From NCBI RefSeq assembly GCF_001298445.1, contig NZ_CP012036.1, forward strand, positions 4,328,158-4,392,157: DNA of 64,000 nt, in the 5' to 3' direction. Position 1 is the stretch's first letter. Each line of letters begins with the position of its first letter. The DNA comes from Nostoc piscinale CENA21. Its GTDB lineage: Bacteria > Cyanobacteriota > Cyanobacteriia > Cyanobacteriales > Nostocaceae. Below, one piece after another: positions 29,121 through 37,854 of the stretch. The notes under the pieces are model-generated. The model did not search any database, was not told the origin of the DNA, and saw only the letters and a list, made by a program, of their open reading frames with translations. The translations under genes were made by a program, and so were the position numbers.

Positions 29121-29349
29121 ACCAACTGAAGATAGATTCTGAAATATTAGATTTACTTATCAGTTTGTGAATTTTATTACTAATTTTTTTTTGTATTCAT
29201 TAAAAATTTTAGCGAAATTTTGTTATAAATCAAGGTAATAAAAATTATCAAAAAATATTAAAATCAGATAATTAATTTTTAAAAGGTAACAATCTTTGTT
29301 TTTTAATGATCAGACTAAATGGTGATATTCTGTTGTCTATAAAATATAA

Positions 29350-30738
29350 ATGTTAATGCAATCCCAGGGCTGGACAAAACTGTTATTTGCGACTTTATTA
29401 GCTGTGATTAGTGGCAATAAGTGTTGTATGGGAGTAGATGTAGCATTGGCTGCTAACTTAAATGACTCTGGTGAGCAACACAAACCAGACACGAAATATG
29501 TCACAGATAGCCAGCAAGTTTATCAGTTTTACCAGAATATCCAATTTCCGGCAAGTAATTTTGATTTGCAGCGATCGCCACTACTTAATTTTAATTCAGC
29601 AGCCAACATACTCATATCTCAATCTAACCCTGAAGCAAACCCTGATACTGAATCCTTACCTCAAAGGCCAACTCCCCCTAGCAATCCTCCACCTTCCAAT
29701 GAACCACCACAGCTAGAAGCACAGCCTAGAGAGTTTCCGCAGCCTTCACCCACGATTATCGAAGAACTGTTAGATAAACCCGTAGTCAATAGAACTGAGC
29801 AGTTAGAGAGACTCAGAAGAATTTTGCAACAAAGACAAAAACCCAAACCCCAAACAAATAATCGGCAAGAATTAGAACTAAGAGTTAGACAACGACCTTT
29901 ACCCCAACAACAGCCAACAGCTGATGCTAATAGTCTTCGAGAACTTGAGTTAAGGGTAAGGCCAAGACCTTTACCACAAACAAAACCACCCTCACCTGTA
30001 GCTAAGTTTAAACCTATCGGCTCCTTACAGGCTAATGTGGGTTACTTTCATACAAATAACATTTTTTCTTCTGAGTTTTTCCCTAAAGAAGATGGCTTAA
30101 TCTTTTATGGTCTTAGTCTTGCTTCTGCTTATTTTCCTTTAGGTGATAAAACTTATATTAATGGTTCAATCAACGGTAATTTAATTCGTTACATTGATCA
30201 ATCAAGATTTAACTATAATCAAATCAGTTTTAATGTAGGAATTTATCAACAACTCTCGCCTCGGATGTATGCAGAGTTAGATTTTAACAACCAACAGTTC
30301 TTCTATGCTAAGAGCGTTGGCATGTTTCAAGCAGGCGATCGCTTTTTAGATGAAAATTCAGTCAGGGTATCTTTAGGCAGACGAGATCCACTGACTTCTA
30401 AATTAACTCTAGATAGCTTTTACGAATTTAGTACCAATTTTTCTGAACCTAATAATCGCAGTCGACTAATCAATAATTTCTGGTTATCTCTGAGTTATGC
30501 TTTACAAGAGCCTCTACAAGTGGGAATTAACTATCAATTAAGCCTTGTTGATTTTACACAAAGACAAAGAGATGACCATTATCACCGTCTGTTTGGCCAT
30601 GTGATTTACCGAGTATCAAACTCCAGTAATTTAAATTTACAGAGTGGTTTTAGCTTTGGGGATTCTACCGATAGAAATATTAATTTTGATAACTGGTTCT
30701 TGAGTGTTTATTACAATTTGAGAATTGGTGAATTCTAA
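29350..30738 (+). CDS. Predicted outer-membrane beta-barrel protein
   Basis: The 462-aa protein begins with an N-terminal hydrophobic leader (WTKLLFATLLAVISG), followed by a disordered Pro/Gln-rich region with two copies of an ELELRVR-x-RPLP unit (about residues 178-215). The C-terminal part (about 220-462) has alternating hydrophobic/polar beta-strand patterning (INGSINGNLIRYI, MYAELDFNNQQFFY, LSVYYNLRIGEF) and ends in an aromatic terminal residue, as expected for a barrel. There is no porin-specific SLH domain. ATG codons exist at 29350 and 29356. It is divergent from the FecR-type gene (230-bp spacer), so the two may be controlled together. The substrate is unknown. Confidence 0.75.
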   Translation: MLMQSQGWTKLLFATLLAVISGNKCCMGVDVALAANLNDSGEQHKPDTKYVTDSQQVYQFYQNIQFPASNFDLQRSPLLNFNSAANILISQSNPEANPDTESLPQRPTPPSNPPPSNEPPQLEAQPREFPQPSPTIIEELLDKPVVNRTEQLERLRRILQQRQKPKPQTNNRQELELRVRQRPLPQQQPTADANSLRELELRVRPRPLPQTKPPSPVAKFKPIGSLQANVGYFHTNNIFSSEFFPKEDGLIFYGLSLASAYFPLGDKTYINGSINGNLIRYIDQSRFNYNQISFNVGIYQQLSPRMYAELDFNNQQFFYAKSVGMFQAGDRFLDENSVRVSLGRRDPLTSKLTLDSFYEFSTNFSEPNNRSRLINNFWLSLSYALQEPLQVGINYQLSLVDFTQRQRDDHYHRLFGHVIYRVSNSSNLNLQSGFSFGDSTDRNINFDNWFLSVYYNLRIGEF

Positions 30739-30813
30739 TATAGGAATCCGAAACTGTTCTCTATTCCCAGTTCCCTGTTGCCTATCTCCACTAAATAACT
30801 TGTTCAGCAAACC

Positions 30814-31636
30814 CTAAATATAACTAATCCAATCACTCCAGCTACCTGCATACAATTTACCTTTGTGAATACCAGCTAATTCTAAAGAAAGCAAATTCAC
30901 GCAAGCTGTGACACCAGAACCGCAGTAGACTAAAATTTCTTTGGCTGTGGCAATATTTTCCCATCTTTGACGCTGCTGTAATTGGGAAAGTAGATAACCA
31001 GAGGAGTCTGTAACTTCTTGCCAAGGATAGTTAACTGCGCCAGGAATATGTCCAGCAATTTTATCAATTGGTTCTCTTTCACCACGATAGCGATCGCCTT
31101 CTCTAGAATCGACCAAAATAACTTCTGGTAAGTCTTTGTGGCTTTTGACAACTTCTACATCTACTACCAGTTCCGTTTGAATTTGTGGAATAAAATTACC
31201 TGTCTGGGGTTCTGGAATAACATCTGTAATTGGGTATCCAGCTTTTTGCCATACAGTATAACCCCCATCCATAACTACTACTTGTTCATGTCCGAGATAA
31301 CGCAGTAACCACCACAAACGAGATGCAAAAGCCAAGCGAGAGTCATCATAAGCTACCACCAAAGTTTCTGGGGAATTAATTCCAATTGCTGATAACTTCT
31401 TCGCTAAATTATGAGTATCAGGTAAAGGATGTCTACCACCATGTTTACCTACAGGGCTGGAAAGATCCTGATTTAAATCTAAATAATATGCTCCTGGAAT
31501 ATGACTGGTTTGATATTGTTTGCGTCCCAATTCTGGATCAGCTAGAGAAAAGCGACAATCAACAATGACAACTTGTGGATCATTGAGATGATTAACTAGC
31601 CAATCTTGAGAAACAAAAAATTTGAGTATTAACCAT
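30814..31636 (-). CDS. 3-mercaptopyruvate-type sulfurtransferase, N-terminus frameshifted
   Basis: This is a two-domain rhodanese. The active-site loop in the second domain is CGSGVTA, the form of 3-mercaptopyruvate sulfurtransferases, which move sulfur to acceptors; the first domain is inactive-like. The uninterrupted frame begins only at a TTG (31530), but conserved rhodanese sequence extends upstream: DWLVNHLNDPQVVIVDCRFS. It is reached from ATG 31636 (MVNTQIF) only if the A6 run at 31615-31620 is shortened by one base. With five bases the gene has 274 codons including stop. As written, the N-terminus is disrupted, so the protein may be truncated or the run miscalled. The gene converges with the barrel gene and is divergent from the MnmD-like gene. 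Confidence 0.85.
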
Positions 31637-31762
31637 AAATATAAGAATTTATAAGAGTCAAAAAATCAAAATCACAATTTATTAATCTTACTAGATTGTG
31701 ATGCAATTATAACTAGTCAAATTGTTTAAACTGTTGACTATCAACTTAAGTAGAAAAATATC

Positions 31763-32668
31763 ATGTCAGAATTTGAAAATTTTATCCCGCAGGCAACAGC
31801 AGATGGTTCTTTTACATTTTTTTCACCAGAGTTTAACGAATCATTTCACAGTCATTTTGGTGCGAAACAAGAAAGTTATTTTAAGTTTGTTGAACCAACT
31901 CAACTGGCTCAAGCCGCGCAAAAACCAGTTGTGCGGTTATTAGATGTTTGTTATGGTCTAGGATACAACACTGCGGCAGCTTTACAGACAATCTGGACAG
32001 TAAATCCTAGTTGTTATGTGGAATTAATTGGTTTAGAATTAAATCCGGCTGTACCGCAAGCGGCGATCGCCAATCATTTATTTGACCAGTGGGTTTACGA
32101 ATATACACCAATTTTGACCCAACTAGCTTTTGAGGGGCAAGCGAACACAGAACGCCTGCAAGCAAAGTTAATCATTGGTGATGCGAGAATATCAATTCAA
32201 GCAGTTAATCAAGCAGGGTTTCATGCAGATGCTATTTTTTTAGATCCCTTTTCACCGCCCCAGTGTCCTCAATTATGGACTGTAGAATTTATTCAACAAG
32301 TTTCAGTGTGTTTACAAAAAAATGGCTGGCTGGCGACTTATTCTTGTGCGGCATCTGTACGTACAGCCATGAAATTAGCTGGTTTAAACATAGGTTCTAC
32401 GCCACCAGTCGGCAGGCGATCGCCTGGTACAGTTGCCGCATATCCTCAAAATGGTGAGTGTTTCCACAATTTACTGCCGCCTCTTTCCCAGGAAGAACAA
32501 GAACATTTGTTAACTCGTGCCGCAATTCCTTACCGCGATCCCCAATTAAATGATCCACCAGAAGCCATTATTGTGCGACGACAACAAGAGCAACAAGTTT
32601 GTTCATTAGAACCTACTTCCCATTGGCGCAAACGTTGGTTAATGAAAAATCAAACAACCCACTCTTAG
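31763..32668 (+). CDS. MnmD-like tRNA 5-methylaminomethyl-2-thiouridine methyltransferase
   Basis: This 301-aa protein corresponds to the methyltransferase half of MnmC, found alone in many bacteria as MnmD. It methylates the wobble-uridine modification in tRNA using SAM. Motifs seen are the SAM-binding LLDVCYGLGYNTAAAL, an acidic residue after GLEL, a GDAR block, and the signature DAIFLDPFSPPQCPQLWT. The FAD-dependent oxidase half of MnmC is absent, as expected for MnmD. ATG 31763 fits the family's N-terminus (MSEFENFIPQATADGSFTFF). It is divergent from the sulfurtransferase. Sulfurtransfer and thiouridine tRNA modification can be linked, but the adjacency is only suggestive. Confidence 0.86.
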   Translation: MSEFENFIPQATADGSFTFFSPEFNESFHSHFGAKQESYFKFVEPTQLAQAAQKPVVRLLDVCYGLGYNTAAALQTIWTVNPSCYVELIGLELNPAVPQAAIANHLFDQWVYEYTPILTQLAFEGQANTERLQAKLIIGDARISIQAVNQAGFHADAIFLDPFSPPQCPQLWTVEFIQQVSVCLQKNGWLATYSCAASVRTAMKLAGLNIGSTPPVGRRSPGTVAAYPQNGECFHNLLPPLSQEEQEHLLTRAAIPYRDPQLNDPPEAIIVRRQQEQQVCSLEPTSHWRKRWLMKNQTTHS

Positions 32669-33461
32669 GAATTAAGCACTGACAGCGATAATACAATATG
32701 CTTGGGAACTTTCTGGTCTTAAGATTTGATGATTGACCATGAGTCAGTGATTGCACTTGTTTCAACACCATTATCCAACGGTCTACAACAGTAGATTCTC
32801 GTTATGCACAAAATAGTTATTTTGTACAGTGCATAAGTCCTAATATATTCATAATTCAAATCATACCCATTGGGAGAAGCAACAACTAAAAATATATATA
32901 TACACGTTTTACTGCCAGCTAGTTTTTGATAAAAACTGAAATTCTTTAAACACTGAGTTGGCAATTTGTGGATATTAAAATCAACAGTTTTTCATAGGAA
33001 ATGCTCTTAAAATTGTTCTATTTTTCGATGTATGGGTTGGGTCAATTAACCTCAGCTAAAATATTTATTGAGTATGATGATTATCAAAAGATTATCGCAA
33101 GAAATACATCTTTTCTTGAAATTTATATAAAAACTCAAAATAAAAACACAATTTTTCAGACAAATTACAACAGCAAAACATTTTCCTGTAACTGTACTGA
33201 ATTCTTAAAAAATCTCCGTAAAAAACCTGATTTAACATCTGCGTGAATTTATGATACTAGAATGAGTACTTAGGATGTTTACAGCAAATTTCCCTTAGTA
33301 AAATTATATTTTTATAAAGAAAATATCCTTGGCATGATAAAAACAAGCAGCCTCAGAATAGGTGAGCAAGCTTGTCAAAATCCAAAGAAGAGCAAGTTAC
33401 CAGAGCTAAATTTGATTTTTGCAGACAGAAACTGTTAGTTTAAGAAGAATGGGGTGCTTTC
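32669..33461. other. Gene-poor region before the HD-GYP regulator
   Basis: About 790 bases with no convincing coding frame; a possible 81-codon frame at 33001-33246 lacks similarity or a ribosome-binding site and is not accepted. An imperfect palindrome lies at 32802-32836: TTATGCAC...AAAATA with the opposite arm TATTTTGTACAGTGCATAA. The right arm is five bases longer, so the fold has a bulge. Its purpose is unclear. Confidence 0.5.
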
Positions 33462-33474
33462 GTGATTTACTGGA

Positions 33475-34695
33475 GTGCTAATTCCACCAACTCTAATCAA
33501 CAAAGTCATCGTGGAACAAATACCAAAAAAAAAATTACATACGGAAAATGCAAATCCTGAGCTAGAATGGCGAGATTTAGGGGACTATCCACTAAACTTA
33601 TCCCAGCAAGAAGTAATGATTGAACAGGGACAAACCGAGTCTTCTTGGAGTAAATCTGAGATTAATTCTGGCTACAATTCATTATTATCTAGAAATCTAC
33701 AAGCCAAAGGCTCCAAAGTGAATTGCTTCTTTGATACTGAAGCACCAAAAATTTTAGTAGTTGACGACCATGCGGCAAGTCGAATGACAGCTGCGGCTTT
33801 GCTGGCAATGGAAGGTTATGAAGTAATTGAAGCAGACAGTGGTGCGGCTGCTGTAATGTTAGTAACACAAAAACAACCAGATTTAGTGTTGCTGGATGTG
33901 ATGATGCCAGGGATGGATGGGTTTGAGGTATGTCAATTACTCAAACAAGACGAACATACAAGGCTGATTCCAGTAATATTTATTACAGCATTAAATGATC
34001 GGCGATCGCGCATTCGTGGTATTGAAGTGGGCGCTGATGATTTCCTCACCAAACCTTTTGACCGGGTGGAATTAGCAGCCCGTGTGAAGTCGCTAGTCCG
34101 GCAAAAGCGGTTAAACGAAGACCTAGACCACGCTGAACAAGTCTTGTTCTCCATTGCCAGAGCTATTGAAAGTCGAGACCCCAATACCGGAGATCACTGT
34201 GAACGCCTAGTCAAGCTAGGACAAGCTTTTGGTGAATACTTAAATCTTTCTCGTTCTCAACTGCGGGATTTGATGTGGGGTGGTTATCTTCACGATATAG
34301 GTAAAGTTGGCATTCCCGATGCAGTGCTACTCAAGAATGAGCAACTCACCTTAGAAGATTGGGAAATGATGCAGCAGCATGTTTTAATTGGCGAAAGAAT
34401 TTGTCAACCCCTACGCAGTATGCAGGGGGTAATTCCAATTATTCGCCATCATCATGAGCGTTGGAATGGTTCGGGTTATCCTGACGGACTCAAAGGTAAT
34501 GAAATTCCTTTCCTCGCCCAAGTATTTCAATTGATTGATATTTATGATGCTTTAACTAGCGAAAGACCTTACAAAAGAGCCTTTACTCCAGAGGAAGCTT
34601 TATCGGTGATGCGAGAAGAAACTGAAGCGGGTTGGCGTAACCCCGAACTCATGGAGCGGTTTACTGATTTTATTCACACTTACAGGCAAAGGTGA
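33475..34695 (+). CDS. Response regulator with HD-GYP phosphodiesterase domain (RpfG-like)
   Basis: The architecture is a variable N-terminal region (about 1-90), a REC domain (about 92-205, LLDVMMPGMDGFEV phosphoacceptor) and an HD-GYP domain (about 220-406). The latter has the metal ligands of GDHCERL, YLHDIGKVGIPD and HHHERWNGSGYPDGLKG. HD-GYP enzymes hydrolyse cyclic di-GMP, and the Gly-Tyr-Pro motif is intact, so activity is likely. The frame as given starts with a GTG (33475) giving a hydrophobic LIPPTLINKV leader. An alternative GTG at 33462, with one base fewer in the A10 run (33523-33532), gives a hydrophilic leader (IYWSANSTNSNQQSH) that joins the same C-terminus, with 411 codons including stop. 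No partner histidine kinase is adjacent. Confidence 0.9.
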   Translation: MLIPPTLINKVIVEQIPKKKLHTENANPELEWRDLGDYPLNLSQQEVMIEQGQTESSWSKSEINSGYNSLLSRNLQAKGSKVNCFFDTEAPKILVVDDHAASRMTAAALLAMEGYEVIEADSGAAAVMLVTQKQPDLVLLDVMMPGMDGFEVCQLLKQDEHTRLIPVIFITALNDRRSRIRGIEVGADDFLTKPFDRVELAARVKSLVRQKRLNEDLDHAEQVLFSIARAIESRDPNTGDHCERLVKLGQAFGEYLNLSRSQLRDLMWGGYLHDIGKVGIPDAVLLKNEQLTLEDWEMMQQHVLIGERICQPLRSMQGVIPIIRHHHERWNGSGYPDGLKGNEIPFLAQVFQLIDIYDALTSERPYKRAFTPEEALSVMREETEAGWRNPELMERFTDFIHTYRQR

Positions 34696-34837
34696 TGTTT
34701 TAGCTCTAAATTATCAGTGGAAGTAGAAAGTAGCCACCATGAACTGCTTACACCAGAACATATAAAAGAGGGGTTGAGGACTAGTATTTTTACTCAGCAC
34801 TCAGCGATTGCGTGCTGAGAGAAGTTGCGTGCGCGGG

Positions 34838-34889
34838 TTCCCCGTGTTGAGCAAAGTTCGGGGGATTTCCCCTGTTGAGCAAACTTCGG
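34838..34889. repeat. Tandem pair of a 23-bp repeat before glmU
   Basis: The gap between 34695 and 35016 (320 bp) contains no accepted gene. Within it, TTCCCCGTGTTGAGCAAAG followed by TTCG recurs with small changes (TTCCCC-TGTTGAGCAAAC-TTCGG) at 34838-34861 and 34867-34889. The same stretch also holds short AGTGCTGAG/CTCAGCACT motifs (34796-34815) related to those at the glmU 3' end. It resembles multicopy intergenic repeats of Nostocales. A glmU promoter must lie in or after this region, but I cannot pinpoint it. Confidence 0.55.
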
Positions 34890-35015
34890 TGACTCAGCAC
34901 TTTCAAGCTAGAACTAAAGGCTACCTTCATCGAAGGCTTGTGCAACTTGCTTTATGCCTCCTGCTATACTACCCTTTGGGAACGTCAAGGGCGGACACGC
35001 TTCATACTTTTGATT

Positions 35016-36374
35016 ATGGTAGTTGTAGCAATTCTAGCGGCGGGACGCGGCACAAGGATGAAATCAAGCTTACCCAAAGTTTTACATTCTTTGGGTGGGC
35101 GATCGCTAGTAGAAAAAGTTTTAGAAAGTGTAGAACCACTTTCACCTACAAGGCGAATCGTGATTGTAGGCTATCAAGCCTCGGAAGTAAAAGCTGCTAT
35201 CCAATCACGTTTTAGCTTGGAGTTTGTAGAACAGACAGTACAACTGGGGACTGGTCACGCCATCCAGCAATTACTTCCCCATCTTGAGGGCTACACGGGA
35301 GATTTATTAGTCCTGAATGGTGATGTTCCACTGCTACGTACCGAAACCCTGAAACAGCTATTGCTTACGCACCAACAAAATCAAAACGCTGCTACTATTC
35401 TGACTGCACATTTATCCAACCCTAAAGGTTATGGGCGAGTTTTTTGTAATGGGGAAAACATCGTTCAACAAATGGTTGAAGATAAAGATTGTACCCCTGC
35501 TCAAAGAGAAAATCGCCGAGTTAATGCCGGGGTTTACTGCTTTCGTTGGCCGGAATTAGCTAAAGTTTTACCGCATTTAGAAGCTAACAATGCCCAAAAA
35601 GAATACTATCTCACCGATGCTGTCACCCAAGTTGGGAAAGTGATGGCTGTGGATGTCGCAGATGAGCAAGAAATTTTGGGGATTAATGATCGCCTACAAT
35701 TAGCTACAGCCTACGAAATTTTACAAAGGCGGATCAAAGAAAAATGGATGACCGCAGGTGTAACGCTCATCGACCCCAACAGCATCACCATTGACGACAC
35801 TGTAGAATTACAACCAGATGTGATTATTGAGCCGCAAACTCATCTCCGGGGAAACACCACAATTAAAACTGGTAGCCGCATCGGGCCGGGAAGTTTGATT
35901 GAAAATAGCCAAATCAGCGAAAATGTCACTGTCCAATATTCTGTAGTCACAGATAGTATTGTGCAAGCCGGAACTCGAATTGGCCCTTACGCTCATTTAC
36001 GTGGTAATACACAAGTGGGAGAAAATTGCCGTGTCGGTAACTTTGTTGAGTTAAAAAATACACAACTAGGCGAAAAAACCAATGTGGCGCATCTGTCTTA
36101 TTTGGGTGATGCTACAGCTGGTACTCAAGTCAACATTGGTGCAGGCACAATTACCGCTAATTATGATGGTGTCAAAAAACACAGAACCAAGATTGGCGAT
36201 CGCACCAAAACAGGTTCTAATAGCGTCTTAGTTGCACCAGTGACTTTGGGTGATGATGTCTATGTAGCCGCAGGTTCTACAGTCACCGAAGATGTTCCTA
36301 ACGATAGTTTAGTGATTGCTCGTAGCCGTCAGGTAGTCAAACAAGGGTGGCGAAGGAAGAGTGCTGAGTGCTGA
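35016..36374 (+). CDS. glmU: Bifunctional GlmU: acetyltransferase/uridylyltransferase
   Basis: GlmU makes UDP-N-acetylglucosamine in two steps for peptidoglycan and glycan synthesis. The uridylyltransferase half starts MVVVAILAAGRGTRMKSSLPKV, with LVLNGDVPLL and AVDVADEQEILGIND. The C-terminal half is a left-handed beta-helix hexapeptide repeat (IGPGSLIENSQIS, IGPYAHLRGNTQVG, THVAHLSYLGDA-type) with the acetyltransferase segment ITANYDGVKKHRTKIGD. The frame is open from 34938, but ATG 35016 (452 aa) gives the canonical N-terminus; the 26 extra residues are not family sequence. The last codons (RRKSAEC) are supplied by an AGTGCTGAG repeat that also carries the stop, and the gene converges with the isoaspartyl peptidase. 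Confidence 0.95.
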   Translation: MVVVAILAAGRGTRMKSSLPKVLHSLGGRSLVEKVLESVEPLSPTRRIVIVGYQASEVKAAIQSRFSLEFVEQTVQLGTGHAIQQLLPHLEGYTGDLLVLNGDVPLLRTETLKQLLLTHQQNQNAATILTAHLSNPKGYGRVFCNGENIVQQMVEDKDCTPAQRENRRVNAGVYCFRWPELAKVLPHLEANNAQKEYYLTDAVTQVGKVMAVDVADEQEILGINDRLQLATAYEILQRRIKEKWMTAGVTLIDPNSITIDDTVELQPDVIIEPQTHLRGNTTIKTGSRIGPGSLIENSQISENVTVQYSVVTDSIVQAGTRIGPYAHLRGNTQVGENCRVGNFVELKNTQLGEKTNVAHLSYLGDATAGTQVNIGAGTITANYDGVKKHRTKIGDRTKTGSNSVLVAPVTLGDDVYVAAGSTVTEDVPNDSLVIARSRQVVKQGWRRKSAEC

Positions 36375-36450
36375 GTATGAAAAGTTGTGAGCTATCAGGA
36401 CTGTATCAACTTATCTAACTACAACTCAAACTAACTCAGCACTCAGCACT
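36360..36450. terminator. Long inverted repeat between convergent glmU and isoaspartyl peptidase genes
   Basis: AGTGCTGAGTGCTGAGT (36360-36376) and its exact reverse complement ACTCAGCACTCAGCACT (36434-36450) form 17-bp perfect arms 57 bases apart. The left arm contains the glmU stop (36372-36374), and the right arm runs into the stop of the minus gene (36449-36451). The hairpin could terminate both transcripts, but its loop is long and no U-tract follows, so the terminator role is inferred. The arms are copies of a widespread intergenic repeat. Confidence 0.55.
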
Positions 36451-37405
36451 AAGATATACAGCCGATTTGTGTACCAACAGCCATTTCTAAAGTGTCGCCA
36501 ATTTTTTCACCGTCGTGATAGGCGGCGAGTAAAACTTGGCTAGTTTTACCCCAGGCGATCGCGCCACTAGCATCTAAAGCGATCGCCCCTAAATCTCTTT
36601 GATGTTCATGGGCTTCAGCAAAAGAGCGTTGCATGGCATCTTTGAGCGTCATCCCATCAGTTACCCGCACTACAATTCTGGGTGCTAAACATTCATCGAT
36701 AATATCTTCACCAATACCAGTACAGCTAACAGCCGCATGACCAGTTGCATAATTCCCCGCCGGCATAGCTGAATCACTGACTCGACCAATGCGTTCAAAG
36801 CCTTTACCCCCGGTGGATGTCCCGACTGCGAGTCCACCATGAGCATCTAAAGCAACTACGCCAATTGTGCCACGTCCGGCATTGCTGGTTTCTAATAACT
36901 CTGGCTCTGCTATTACCCCAGCCATTGTTCTTTTAAAATTATCTTGACGTTCTTGAATCCATTCTTGTAACCGTAATTCAGTTAAAGCATTGTAGCTGGG
37001 GACTTGTAACTCGCGGGCTAATTCCGCCGAACCGTAATCTGACAATACGCGGTCAGGGGAATTTTGTAGAAAATAGGCTAATTCAATGGGGTTTTTCACC
37101 CGCGAGACATTAATCACACCGCTAAAACGTCCTGACATGCCATCCATTAAGGAAGCACTCATCCGAATTTGACCATCAGATTGCAGTACTGAACCAGTAC
37201 CAGCGTTAAACCGAGGGTCATCTTCTAATAATTGGCAACCCCGCAGTACTGCTGCGGCAGCGTTGGCCCCTGATAATAACAAAGCATAAACATCTTCAAT
37301 GACTGCATGGAGCGATCGACGTACAGTCTCTAATCCTCCTTTGCCGTGGAGAGAACTACCAGCCCCTCCATGAATAATTAATTTTGGTTGCACCTTTACC
37401 TGCAT
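36449..37405 (-). CDS. Plant-type isoaspartyl peptidase / L-asparaginase
   Basis: This 318-aa member of the Ntn-hydrolase asparaginase family begins MQVKVQPKLIIHGGAGSS, the typical entry. Autocatalytic cleavage before the nucleophile threonine is expected in GRGTIGVVALDAHGGLAVGTSTGG (Thr about residue 180), exposing it as the new N-terminal residue of the beta subunit. The family hydrolyses beta-aspartyl (isoaspartyl) dipeptides and L-asparagine. The conserved GTGS and TGHAAVSCTGIGEDI motifs are present. The length is normal and the ATG at 37405 fits. In cyanobacteria, beta-aspartyl-arginine from cyanophycin is a plausible substrate (inference). It converges with glmU and is preceded by the DUF2256 gene on the same strand. 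Confidence 0.9.
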   Translation of the reverse strand: MQVKVQPKLIIHGGAGSSLHGKGGLETVRRSLHAVIEDVYALLLSGANAAAAVLRGCQLLEDDPRFNAGTGSVLQSDGQIRMSASLMDGMSGRFSGVINVSRVKNPIELAYFLQNSPDRVLSDYGSAELARELQVPSYNALTELRLQEWIQERQDNFKRTMAGVIAEPELLETSNAGRGTIGVVALDAHGGLAVGTSTGGKGFERIGRVSDSAMPAGNYATGHAAVSCTGIGEDIIDECLAPRIVVRVTDGMTLKDAMQRSFAEAHEHQRDLGAIALDASGAIAWGKTSQVLLAAYHDGEKIGDTLEMAVGTQIGCIS

Positions 37406-37490
37406 TTATAAATTTATTGCGCTATTTGCGTCTGAGTTAAAGTTGATTTTACACTTCACACTTGCTTGTTCATACTTCATATTTCAGCTC

Positions 37491-37649
37491 TTACTCGGTT
37501 TTGGCCTCAGAACGGCGACGGCGACAACGTTCTGAGCAATATTTCACTTCATCCCAGCAATCTTGCCACTTCTTTCGCCAAGTGAAGGGACGTTGACATA
37601 CAGGGCAGATTTTTGTAGGTAGGTCAGATTTAGAACGATAGCGCCCCAT
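37491..37649 (-). CDS. DUF2256 zinc-binding small protein
   Basis: A 52-aa frame reads MGRYRSKSDLPTKICPVCQR, then PFTWRKKWQDCWDEVKYCSE, then RCRRRRSEAKTE. The pattern of CPxC followed by CWDEVKYCSxRC is the signature of the DUF2256 family: four Cys residues (CPVC and YCSERC) spaced as a small zinc site, with basic residues around them. Its function is unknown. The ATG at 37649 begins the family N-terminus directly. The gene is 85 bp upstream of the isoaspartyl peptidase ATG (37405) on the same strand, so co-transcription is possible. It falls below common ORF size cut-offs and is easily missed. Confidence 0.88.
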   Translation of the reverse strand: MGRYRSKSDLPTKICPVCQRPFTWRKKWQDCWDEVKYCSERCRRRRSEAKTE

Positions 37650-37854
37650 ATAAATACTGTAAAAATATCAAGTTGAATTCTGAGAGAGACGAAAAATAAT
37701 TATAACCAGTTTGCTAAAAAGGCGGGAGGCTGGAGATGATGTAGCATATTTGCTATGTGAATAAAAGAGACAAGGAAGACAAGGGAGACAGATGTTGATA
37801 AATCATTTAGGATTTGCGATATCGCATTTATTGAGTTGATTTCTATACAATCAA

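Noticed and set aside
33001..33246. 81-codon frame upstream of the HD-GYP gene
   Set aside because: It has an AT-rich composition typical of non-coding DNA and neither a ribosome-binding site nor recognisable motifs.
34938..35015. N-terminal extension of GlmU
   Set aside because: Residues MCNLLYASCYTTLW... do not belong to the family; MVVVAILAAGRGTRM at 35016 is the standard start.
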